Assembly: GCF_901709675.1 (NCBI RefSeq)
Contig: NC_051104.1
Location: 2,233,001 to 2,297,000 of the forward strand
Source: Syngnathus acus
Taxonomy: Eukaryota; Chordata; Actinopteri; Syngnathiformes; Syngnathidae
Direction of reading: 5' to 3'
Length of the DNA stretch: 64,000 bases
Below are positions 36,470-48,400 of the stretch, piece by piece (position 1 is the first letter of the stretch; each line of letters starts with the position of its first letter). The position numbers were made by a program, and so were the translations under genes. The notes under the pieces are model-generated. The model ran no database searches, was not told the DNA's origin, and saw only the letters and a list, made by a program, of their open reading frames with translations.

Positions 36470-39400
36470 GAAGAAGAAGAGGGTGGAGACCATCGTGGCG
36501 ACCAAGGGCTCGTCGGCGCGCAATGACATCAGCGAGAAGGCGGTGGCCTCCAGCACTACGTCCAACGGTACGACACACGTCAACATCGTCTGATGATCCC
36601 AAGACTTTTGTCCACATTGTGTAGCCGTTTCCCAGTTCACGCTGATTGTAAAAGCTAGCCTTGTTCTTTAGCCGTTAGCCTTCTTGCTACATTCACTGCA
36701 TCGTGTTTTACCCAAATGTGTCCTGGTAAGTTACTTAACTAGGCATCATGGGTAGCTAGCTAGAAGTTGAAAATCTAGATTCATGAATCAAATTTAATAT
36801 AGTCATAAGCGTCTCGCTGACTTTTTCAATTTTTATTCTGGTGTCAAAGAAAGAAACGTCCTTGCCACATAAGCTAATCAGTCATCACATTTAAGCGCAG
36901 ATGTCCGTGACCCGCTGCTTGTTTTTCTAACCGCGATGATATCATTTCTGAGCAACTCCCAAAAGCTGTATTTAAACTCGTGACTGTTTGCTTTACCTCC
37001 TTTTTCCCAAGCTTTGCTGTGAGTCACGCCGTATATAACACTGTCGCTAGCAATGCCTTCAATTGATGCTCTTCTGAATGCTGTGTGCCTTGTTACGCTC
37101 GTCGTTATCCGCTTTGCATTCAGACGAGGTATACATTGAGGCGGGAAAGTCTAAAGATGTAACAAAACCAGAGTTGAGATCACTGCCCTTAAGCTGCAGC
37201 TGTGCTCATTAGCAGCAAGAGGATTTTGGACTGGTTTTGGGGCTTCGGAGGTGGATGGCCCCAGCGGCAGCATCTGCCAAACAGGACAATCCCAAGTGCC
37301 CAGCGTGCAGGCTAAAAATGTGGCGGCGACTTTCTCCCTCCATGTGGGAGTTATCACAGGAAGTGGCTAAAGTAATACCGAACATCCCTGAGCGTCCTGA
37401 GAAAAGTTATTGCCGGATGGCTGACGCAGCTTTATTAATTAAAGGGGCCCGTTCAAGGGTAGGGGAAGGGGGGGGGGGGTATGCTGAAAAAAACAAGGAT
37501 ATAATTTGGCTCCGTAATTGTAGATTTTTCTTGATGATGTAATGACTGTTTGGAAAACTGCAGGAGGTAGAGGCAAGGTTCCCGGATCTGGATCCGAAAG
37601 ACTGGCATTTATTGTTTTTCTGCACCTGTTCTGTATTTAAGACCCCTTTACAGTTCTCGAGGTTTTCATTGTTCTGTGTGAAAGGTACAGTTACTGAAGG
37701 TTGCTAGAAGGGGGGTTCACGACCGATTCCTCAGCTTTGGTTGACGTATCAGAGACGGAAATGCGTGAAGTAGAATAGCGGAAGGTATTCTCCGAAATTG
37801 TGGTGCCGTGTGAAAGCCTACTCCGTCCCGTGAGAACGACACAGGTCGATGAATGCCGGATCTACTTACATGGCTTCAAAGTCACCGGACCGGAAGTTTA
37901 AGACCATCATCGGAGTCATAAGGCAGCCAGCATTCTTAGGTCGGTTATAATTACGCCACATTCCCCTCCGCCAGAACTCATAACCTCTTATCAGGTGTAA
38001 CACGACCCCCAACTTTGACCTGCATCCCCCTTCCAAACAAAAAGGTAATTGTGAGCAGCTGCCAAACCACCTCTGCGCCGGCCGGGTTCCCCTCATCGGA
38101 AGAAGGCCCAAGTCCGCAGTAACCCTGTGGGCCCGAGATCCGAACGATAACGGAATAGTTTGAAGTCTGCTGATGTTTTATTCACACTCCCCCATTGGAA
38201 GTTTCATTCAGGCACCGAGTTGTCCTTGTTGGCACAGCCCTCTGATGTGGTCGGCCACTAAAAGGTGGCTTCATCCTGTGTGCCATTCTTCTGCGTGTCC
38301 CTCATGCTCCACCTCGGCCTCCCCCCATCCCTAAACCCCCTTTTTCTTTCCTGACAACTCAAAAGAGCCGACTGCGCCGCGACAATGCCGTGATTGGAAG
38401 GGGCTTCAGCGGAGGTCCCCCCCCCCCCGTGCCCCAACTCCTTCTCTCCTTATTCAACAGGCAGGTGGGCCACAAAGTCTTCAGATTCTTTTGTTGGGAT
38501 AAAAAAAATAGGATATGGTCGCAATTGGTGGGGCGGTTTTAAAAAAAATGGTTGGCTTGGAATGCTTGGGGGGTGGGGCAGGGATCATGAGAGGCTCGTG
38601 AAAGATGTTGTAAAAGTTGTGTAATTGACGAGCGGGTTGGTAGCAGTTCAAGTAAGGACAACAAAGGGGTTGGCCAGGAACTCTCTCGAGCAAAAGGAAC
38701 GCTTTCAAGGAGAAAGGGAAGAAAATGGGACAGGTGAAGAGCGGCAAGAGGGGGGGGGGGACCGAGGGGTCGACGGCCCGCCGTCTTTTTAGGCGGCCAT
38801 TTAAATGATCAACAGTAAATAGAGGGGGTGGCGGAGGGGTGTCATCTGACAGAAATAAAGTTCCCCTTAACAGCACGGATGGAAAGTAATTTACAGATAC
38901 GCTGTCCCCCGCCATCTTTGTGCCTCCCAGATAAGGTTTCATTTCACAAACGGATAGGAGACATTTTCACTTACGGCCCGCCATTCTGGGACACCTGTGA
39001 TAACAGCTTGTGGACCCCTAATTGAAAATGGGTTTCAAAATGGATTTCCACTTTTCTTCCTTGCCTCCTTCACCCCCACCCCCATCCCCCCTACCCCGCA
39101 GTCCCCTCCATCTCCCCCGTGACTGCCCCCACCGTCCGTCAAAAGCAGGCTTCATTCCGATTTTTAACCTCCCCCTCCCCTCCCCTCCCGCCTGTTTGCT
39201 CGTGGCCTGGAGAGGGATATCGAAAGGGCAAGGCGGGGGGAACTGCGAGTCTGGGGGAAATGGATCATCCCTCAGCCCGTGCCAGCGCTATGACAGCCGC
39301 GTGATCCGTCTTGTTAATGAAATCATTGATCACTTGATGGGACTCATAATCAACTGTTTCTCCGCTGTGTTCTGCCCCATCTCCGCCTTGTCCACCTCCC

Positions 39401-42400
39401 TCCTCGCCTTGCCACCAAAGGGATGAAAAATCTCCTCGTTTGTTGATCAAGAATAAAAAGTGTGAGCAGAGGGGCACGGGCAGCGAGCGATCGGAGCTTC
39501 GGAACCACTCCGAGGGGGATTCCTTCCATTTGTATTTGTGCTGTGTGCATTCGAGGAGGAAGCGAGGGCCCCCTTCGAGTTGCTTTGCTCCGGGTTCTGC
39601 GTCTGCGGGGCTAATGAGAGAGGACTGATGGAGGGATAAGGGACCTCCGGGGACTACCGCCAGGCCCGGGGGTCAAACAGCACAATGGAGGAGGCGTTTT
39701 GGGCCTGACACACAAACCTCTCATTGGCTATTTGTGTTCAATCAATCCAGCTTGTTGCATAAATAATACATCGAAATGCACGAAAAGCTTTCGGAATCCG
39801 TGAGGATAATTTAGGATTGTACCTGTCGACACGCAAACTGTGGGCGTGTTTTGCTTTCAGCCTTTCACCAGCGAGTCACGCTCATTTCACGGACCTGTGG
39901 ACTGAAGGCAATTTCCTGCAGCAGCAGGGGGACGGGCTTTGGCAGCGCTGCCTCGCCGGGGCCCGAGGCGCGGGATTAGCTTAGCCTCGCCGCTACTCGG
40001 GGCGGAGGGGAACATGAGCCTTCCAGCCCGGCCTTGGACTCGCTCGTCTGGCAAACTTCCGTTCGCCGATGATGCACGCTTGCTTCGATGGCCTCGGGAG
40101 TCGGGAAGCTGTGGCCAGAAATGGTTCTCACCCTGTCTTACTAACTTTGGACCTCCAGAATTCTAGTCACAGTTTAGACAATCATCACTGAAGAAAACTG
40201 CAACAAGAGATATTATGACTGCAGACAGATCTGCTGGGTCGAACCGGGTCAGTAAAAATAGGTGTTCACCAGGGGTCACAGACGAGTCCCCAGACCAATG
40301 ACTAACCCCAAAAAAAGATAATGAGCCTGTCCCTCGGGATATGATGTCATGGGGTTAAGGTTGGGGTAAACCAAGCAACATCCCAAGACCGCTCCACCCA
40401 TGCCGGATCTCATTCCTCTGAGAGCGGGAGGCGCAGGGGCCCCGTAAAGCGGGAAAACAGTAGTTGATTATGCCTGTACTTTTTTCCCCATTTGTTGTCA
40501 GGCATCGGTGGCCTCCCCCCTGCCAGTAGGAACAAAAGCAGGAGCGTCCCGAGCCTGCCAGGAGAATTTATTATGGTGCGTTCCTTCCCTCGCTTTCTGT
40601 TGTGCTCGCCAAAGTCCTGGTGGCAGTGCGTGGCCCCGGCCCTTCTCTTCAAACGCTGACCGACGTTTGCGTCTAATGGCTTTTGCACGCCCCATCTGGT
40701 GTTGATCAGAAGAAAATGTGCAATGACAAAAACGTTTTCCAGTTTTGGGTTTTAAATGCTTCCTTGACACACATCATCATGTGGTGAGAACATATAATTA
40801 GTTAAAGGTTCGAGTCTGGCCGGGGAATTACTTGAGGATTTGAGATGGATGTGTGCACTAAAGGCTAAATAGACACAAGTTGAATGACATTCGGTAGATT
40901 GCAGAGCTCAGCCAAGAAAAGATGCCAGATGCGGCTTTTCTGAATGTTAGTTTTCATTTATGCATGTAATTCCGTGAGAAAACTAGTTGGACTGTTCCTT
41001 TTAGCATAGAGTCCGGTTCTGTACTGTATATCAAACATTTACTCAAATACTAGAATGTTTTCATATAGGACAAAACTCCAGGCTCATAGGTGGCGCCATT
41101 GTGCTTAAACAACCTCATATGGATCTAAAGAAACCTTGCCTGCTTGGCTGAGACCGCGTCATGATTAACTCCACAAACGGCGACCTCGATGCAGTACCGC
41201 CGTGGGTATTCTCATGACAGAAACTCGCGCCTCAGCCTCTGACAAACTTGATCAAGTCAACCTTTCAGGTTTGCCTGAACAAGAGGCCCCCGCATCCTCT
41301 TAATCTCCCCCTTCAACTTCCACTACCCCTGGGCCTCACCCATCTCCCTCCTCCCCACCAACCAGATCTCTCTCTCTTTCTCCTGAGTTGGGATCAAAGG
41401 GCAAAACGCATGGCAATGATTCCTGGCGATTGATTGGAAGCAGACACGGCGGAGAGGCGGCGGGCGGCGCTCCTTGTTCCTGCTCCCTCCACGCTCTCTC
41501 TTCTTCCCACCCTTGTTTCTCCCGTAAATACCTCAGGTCTGGAGTGCGAAAAGAGTTGCCTCTATTGGCGTGGAAGACTGAGAGGAACCGGGGCTGTCAG
41601 CTGATAAGAACCATTTGTCGGGTTGGATCCGGGGAGGGACGATGTAATCCCCTTGCCCCGCTCTGAGAGGAATTGATTTTGCGAAGAAGAGGGAATTGAA
41701 CTCAGATGTGTTGCGCAGACAAAGTTTGCCAGAGAAACAAATGTCTGTAGAGGCAACACCAACTCGAGCGAGCCCTTCAAACTTTTTGGTCTTCGTGCAT
41801 GTGAAGACTTCAACCAAAGTCAGGATGTTTTCACATTTGGTCCTTTAATCCAGATGATCCCAAAAAGTCAAGAGTTCTCTGGAAAGGGGCTCAAGGTTTG
41901 ATTAGCTTCACAGCTGCAAAGGTCTCCCAAGTTCACAAAATTGTATTGAGATCATATCCAATCAGAACTGAAGAGAAAGAAATATTTTTTCTGTCGGTTC
42001 AATGTCTGGTCCACTTTTGATAGAGATTCCACGATCGTATCTGAATCTGGGAAGCTCCGCCGATGTCCAGGGGGCGACGGCTCCATTACTGCCCGGGCGT
42101 GTCTCTCGTCAGACAACCTCCAATCAGGAACAAGACGGGGGGGATGGGCTGTACTTCAACTTAGTTGGAGCATAGCCAAAAGTTTAGTTTTCCCTCCTTT
42201 GGTATCCACAAAGGACCCGCCGGAGTATCTGATTACGTTTTTAAAAGCCTTTTATCCGTCCACACTTGTTGCACACCGCTGACACTCACACATGCGTGTC
42301 GACGCTCATTTTTCTCCGCCGCTAAATGGCGGTATTGATGCCGCTCGTCTTCGGGGCACGATTATTAACTATTGGTTGACCTCATGACTTCATCTTGGAG

Positions 42401-45400
42401 TCCTGTCAGAGGCGCTCCATATTATGTCTAGGCCTCTCTGTGGGCTCTTTGTTTCTGGTTTTGGCTCTGGGACAGCTCTGCGTGGGTCTGTGCGAGTCCC
42501 CCCCCCCCCCCCGTGGAGTTCACAAGGGAGGGGCTTGGAGGTGAAAAGAGGGAGCTTCGCGCAGAGAGAGTTGGGGGGGGATGCAGGATATTGCGGAAAC
42601 TTTGCGACGAGTGACGAGAGGAGAGATTAAGTGGGGGGGGGGGGGGGGGTGGGACACACCGCGGCACGCTTAAATCCCAAAGTAGCCTTGAGCTTGCGGT
42701 GATCACTTTAAACACCACTTTGGAATCATTCCAATAAGGACAGCAGATATGCGGCTCAAGTCAATATTTATGTGGGATTAATGGTGAGGCCCAGATTAGA
42801 AAAATGGAGGTGAGAGGCAATGCGAGCGACAGGAGAGGACAGGTCATTAAAGAGGAGGGGGCTGAAGGACGAGGGAGAGATGACACAAATGGAAAAGCCA
42901 GACATGAGCTGCTATATTTGGACTCTGAAACCAGTAACAGTTTTTCCACACTGTAGTCTCAAGACGCTTTGTCTCGTGGGCCAATGAAGGTCCAGGGCTT
43001 ACCTGGACTTTTCAGGTGGGGCTTTTTTATCAAGCTGCCAAGGTCAAGCCTGAGCTAGGCTCAACCTCAATGCGTTTAGCACCGGTGAGTCCAGAACAGT
43101 GCCTCCTTGTGGGTGCCAGGTTGGCGTGAATTGAAATTGTCAGTCTTGCTAGTCAAAAAAAAAAAAAAAGAAATAGGCAAAGGGCGAGACAGCCTGAGTA
43201 TTGCCAGCTGCAGCATGAAAGGCCCGACTGTGCCGTTCACTTTGCCCGAATTTGTCACACTGGCGCTTAGCCCCACGTTCGACTTGTAACGGAGCCACTC
43301 GGCCTTTCACTGAGACTAATGCGCCATGCAAATGAGCTCCTCGCACCTCTTGTGAGCGATAGCGCCGCTGTTCCCCAGACTGAACACTGTGCAAACTTTC
43401 CAGTGTGTGTTTTTGATTTGGACGCCATCTTGCCGAGTCTCTGCCATGGTTTCCTCTGTTGACTTCCAGGTGCTCGCGAGTTATGTTAGACAGAGTACAG
43501 ACACTTGGCTACACTTAAAGGAAACATATCAGGACTTCTGTTTGGTTCTGTATTTTTTTTATTTTTTTACTGTTTCTAGTGTGAGTTTAGTGTAGAGCTC
43601 GCCTTTCGAATCACCCAGAATAGCGACTTGGCGTTCTTTTTTTACCGTCCCAGAGAATGAGCTTCACGCCGCAGATGCCACTGTGATCGTTTCCAAACTT
43701 CCAAAAATGTGCTTCGGCGATGTCCCACTTACTGTGTGGGTCACAGTACCGAGAGCACGGCGGACGGCGGGAAGGCGTGCAGTGACCACGGTGGAACAGC
43801 GCCAGGCATTGATAAAGTGCTTAGCAGGAGGAAAATTAATGAATCCGGGCTTCGCTCGCAAGAGGGTGTGTGTGTGTGCGTGTGTGTGTGCGTATGGATG
43901 GACGGGAAGCTGGCAACAGCGAGGGGGGAGTAATCCTGTTCCAGATAAATGGCTGATCCCCCTCATTCCTTAGCTATCAAATGTCAAAAGTTAAATTAGC
44001 CCGCTAGCCTTGGTTAGAAGCTAATGTGCTAGTCAATGGCTAGCGGGCAGGTGCCTCATTAAGCGACCGCCTCCTGCCTCTTTCAGGGTGCACTCAATTA
44101 GCTCTGTTTGACATTTTTTGTTTCACTTTTTTCATTTTTTATTTTGAGTTTATTTCTATTTTCCGGTCTCTCATCCCAAAGAGTGAAAGGTTTAAAAAAA
44201 AAACTTTGAAGCAATAAGCCGAAGTGAATGAACCGTTCGCTGCTCTGTCGTGCAGTGGCTTTTTTAAATTTCTTTTCCCTCCTCTCGACTGGATCCCAAC
44301 TGTTGGCTCGCCACTTCTTTGCTTTGGCCACGGTTCCATTTCTCTTGGCGGGTCCGCGCTAATCGGAGTGCCACAGACCGGTCCGGCTCGCTCTGGCTCG
44401 TGTGTGTCGCAAGTAAGATTCTGCCTTTCGGGCCCACTGCTGGCGTTCTGGGAAGCTTTCCCAGATCTACGACGAGCCACCGTCTCAGTCGGTGCTAATT
44501 CGGGACCCTCGGGGCCTAAGAATGTGTGCCAAGGTGCCCTTTGGTCAAAGTCTCAGACCTGAATATGGCTCCAGTAGTTGGTATGTGAGAATAATGTACC
44601 GGAGAAGTTACATGGGTGTGCAATCATGTGGCATTGTTACAGAGGACAGTTTGAAGTGCGTAACAGGTTACAGCCCATCACTGGCGACTTGTGACCGTCG
44701 ACAGCCGATTGGCCCGGTGCGTTTAATGGAATCTTTGGCTTTGAAGCTGCCATCAAATGCACCTACCTCTTGGTGTTTGATTCGCCCAAGAATGTAGGCC
44801 AAGATGTACTTGCAGTGAACAGTCTTAAAAGCTGCGTAACTATCCCCAGTCAAAAGGGTGGGGGGGGCAGGCTTTTTAGTTGTAGCGGGCCCCTGCTCAT
44901 TGCTCCATCACAATGTGGTCCTGATGACATGCTGGTGGGGTTTCCAGCCGCCGCGCCCCTGATGGGCGAACAAGGGGGAGGCCGAGGGGGCCGGCGGAGT
45001 CTTGGCATGACACAATCCCGCTGTGAGCCTGATTTGAGGTGAGTGCCGGCAAGACGGAAGGAGCCGGGCAGGCTTTGATTTGCCCCTCCCTGGCTCTGGG
45101 GCCCGGTGGCCGCCGCTGCCGGAGGCTGAGCTCCCGGAGGCCGGGGTGGTGCGCATGAGGGGCGTCCCTGCAGACCCCCAGCGGCAGAGAGAGAGCCTGC
45201 GGTGGTTGGCGTAGCGGGAAATGGGGGTGGGGCTGGGGGAGAGCCAAATTGAGATGTGGGAGTTGTTGAGTTTGCTTGGATGAATATTGAAGCAGGCATT
45301 TGTGGTGTGTGAAATCAGTTGCCGACTGCTAACCAGGAGCCGGAGCCGACAGTCGGATCGGGTTCCGCCCTGCTCGCCAATGTGAACAGAGGTTTCATTC

Positions 45401-48400
45401 AGGCGCAAATGCTCACCGGGAGCAAAAAAAGAAGTTTTTGTGACACTTTCAACTATCCAAATTTTAAATCTTCTGTGATCGGAGGCAGAGAGCTGGACTC
45501 GAACCATCCTGCTAAAAGGCCCTCAGGTACCTCGCAGCACCTGCCTTGTAAGTCACGATTGCACAAGTCACCCGTCGGGCGGCGAGAACGCCACCCTATC
45601 GTCTTAATCCCGCTCGCGGCGGTTACATCGGGCTCGCTCAGATTTTTCCAGTCTTCCGGGCAGGCGGCTAATCGCCGGCGAATCCCGCGCGTCGATTGCG
45701 TGGAATCGGGCGCGTCAGCCAAAGCGGCTTGGAGAGGTGCTCTTATTAAACTCCAGCCAGCTGCTGGAATGTTCTCCTGCTCATTGTTAATTGGGGAGAG
45801 TCTCCAGTCTTTCCCGGGAGTTGATTTGCAAGAGAAAGGCGAGGAGGAGGAGGAGGGAAGAAAGGGGAGCAAGAGATTATTGCACAGGAGGAGAGGAGCT
45901 TTGAAGAGCAAGTGCTGGTGCGATTTTGCTTCATGTCTCCTCTCTGTGCAGCCAAAACCTGTTTGTGCCATTGACAAGCGCGTCTTTGAGGCGCGCAAGG
46001 TGGAGCGCCGCTTCTCTCCGGCTTTGGCTCAGAGGTACAACAACACCTCTTCTGATGTTTGGGCTGCACAAAAGACGCTGGCTGGGGGTTGGAGGAGAGT
46101 TGGCGGAGGTTTGGGGGAAGGGGGGGGGTCTTTTTTTTTGTAGTGGGCCTTTGTGCACCCGGTGAAACGTGCACGTCCCGGCCTCGGAGACTGACAAGAG
46201 TTGAGGCCGGAGGGCAAATCGGATGCTTGAGAGTGAAAGACGGATTAGCATGTGGAGGAAGGAGCCGTTCTTATTTTTTCACCTCTGCCTTTGACGCGGG
46301 GCAAAAAAAAAAAAAAAAACGTTTTTAAGGTTTCTCTGAATGATTGGAGTGCCACTTCATTGGTCCAATCAGTATTCCCTCACTATATTACTGTTCCGCC
46401 TTCGCTCCCTTGCTATATCGGGCATTTTCACCTTGCTAACATTTCAAGTCAAGTCAAGTCAAGTCAAGTTTATTTGTATAGCCCTAAATCACAAGCAGTC
46501 TCAAAGGGCTTCACATAGACAAAAATTGACAATTATTCTCAAAGCATCCCCTGATCTTAAGCTCCAAATTTCAGACATACAAACTTTTTTTTTTAAGAGT
46601 TGCGTACCTTTGTGTGGCATTGTTTGAAACATTATAATTCCCGCGACATCTCCGCTGATTTTAGTTAGCCCATCCATGGCATTTCACACGATAGATTACA
46701 ATTAAATAATAACAATGACAAATATTATAAAAATATTAAAAAAATATATAAATATATACAAATATAAATCTACAACAAATATTTCAAAATATATAAAAAA
46801 TAATAATAAATTTGATTTGATTTTTAATTTCCAATGTTTACTTCTCTCGGTGTGCAACAAAAAAACTTCAAACTTCATTTAAAATATTTATAATAATCAC
46901 CTCCGTTTTTGGCCGTCTCGCTCAATGGCACCAAGGTAAGTCACGGCCACTCGTTTAAAGTCCTGGCATCCACTCCCGAAGGTTTGTGGCCTGTTCTGAC
47001 AATAGCGGCACGGACAAGAGGGCGACATTTGGGATTTTGACGACTTTAATGAGCGGCTCGCAGGTATTGAGCAGCCCCGCTAAAAGGGGCTCGGGGAAGA
47101 ATGGCGCAACAGTGCGCCCGTACCTTTCTACTACTAAAGGCGGGGCGCGCGCTCTGATCAGGACGGCAGCGATCACAATTACCTTCTTTTCAAATCCTTC
47201 AGTGACACTGCAGGAGGAAGGAGGACTTTGAACAGTTGAAAGGCGCCAGTGCGCTTTCAAGCTCAAACGCGAGCAGGAAAGGCCTCTGAAATTTGTTCAG
47301 CGCTCCCCATCCACCATTAGCTTGTTTCTTCCTCTCGCCTGCAGGCATTTAACCGCTTTTTGAAAAGATGTTAAGAAATTCAATCACCACAGAGAGAGAG
47401 AGAGCGCGGGATAGTTCTGCTATTTCTTAGTTTTTGGTCTGCAGAGGCCCTGCCTGCTGCTTTTGCGCTGGTCCGAACAGAACCGACGGACGGTTGGATG
47501 CGGCGACCATGGGAAAAAAAACAGGCAAATAAAACATGAGAAAGGGAAAAGTTCTTTTGAAAGCGGAAGACAAAAGCTTCTTCGTCCACTTCTTGTTGTT
47601 CTCGTGTCCACGCAGGAGTCAATTGAGCCTCCAAGTGGTTGGTTAACCATTGAAGGTGCTCGGGAGAGCAGTAATGAAGCCCCTTAAGGTGCCGTATGGG
47701 ACATTGATGAACCCACCCCGGGTTTGCCATGGCAACGGCTGCGGGGGCCACGGCGAGCTCGTGACACCGCTGTGATTGAGCCATTAGTCGCTTGACCTCA
47801 CCGGGAGGGGGAACTCCAAACGGGCTTTCACACCAGCCAGCTAATCCGGCTTTTTTTCCCCCCATACTATCTTTTTCGTAGTATATTTTATGGCAGGCCA
47901 ACTATTTTCCAGGTGGTCAAAAGTTTGTGAACGGCCACCTTGAGCCTCCAAGCAGCCAATTAAGAGCAACAAAGCAGGCCAGATGAACGAGCGCTTCCTT
48001 AAGAGAGCACCGTTGAGGAGGCGAGATTTAAGAGAGGGGGGGTGGCCGGAAATGCGCCCGCTCTTATTCCGTGACGGCGGCAAATTGCGGGGATCCTTTA
48101 ACGCGGAACTGACAGGCTGAGAGAGGAGCGAGCCGCCCTCATCCGTAGGAAATGACAGCGTCAGTTATGATCTAAGCATTTAATCCCATACGGCACAGCC
48201 CGTGATCTTATTAAGGGAATAATGGCATTTATACGCTCTCGAGCTGGATTAATAGGTCTGGCTCTTGCAAAGCGCAATATTAACATAAAGGGATTTCGGG
48301 AATCGGGTTCAGCCGCCGCCGCCGACACGGGCTGGAAAATAGCGGAGGCCGGGAGCGCCCCGCTAAAAAAAAAAAAAAAACGTGTCTGACGTCAACATGT

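Noticed and set aside
45319-46143. 274-codon + frame with overlapping long minus frames
   Set aside because: Long frames occur together on both strands of a stop-poor intron segment, with no recognisable domain and no splice context. Probably chance within gli3 intron 2.
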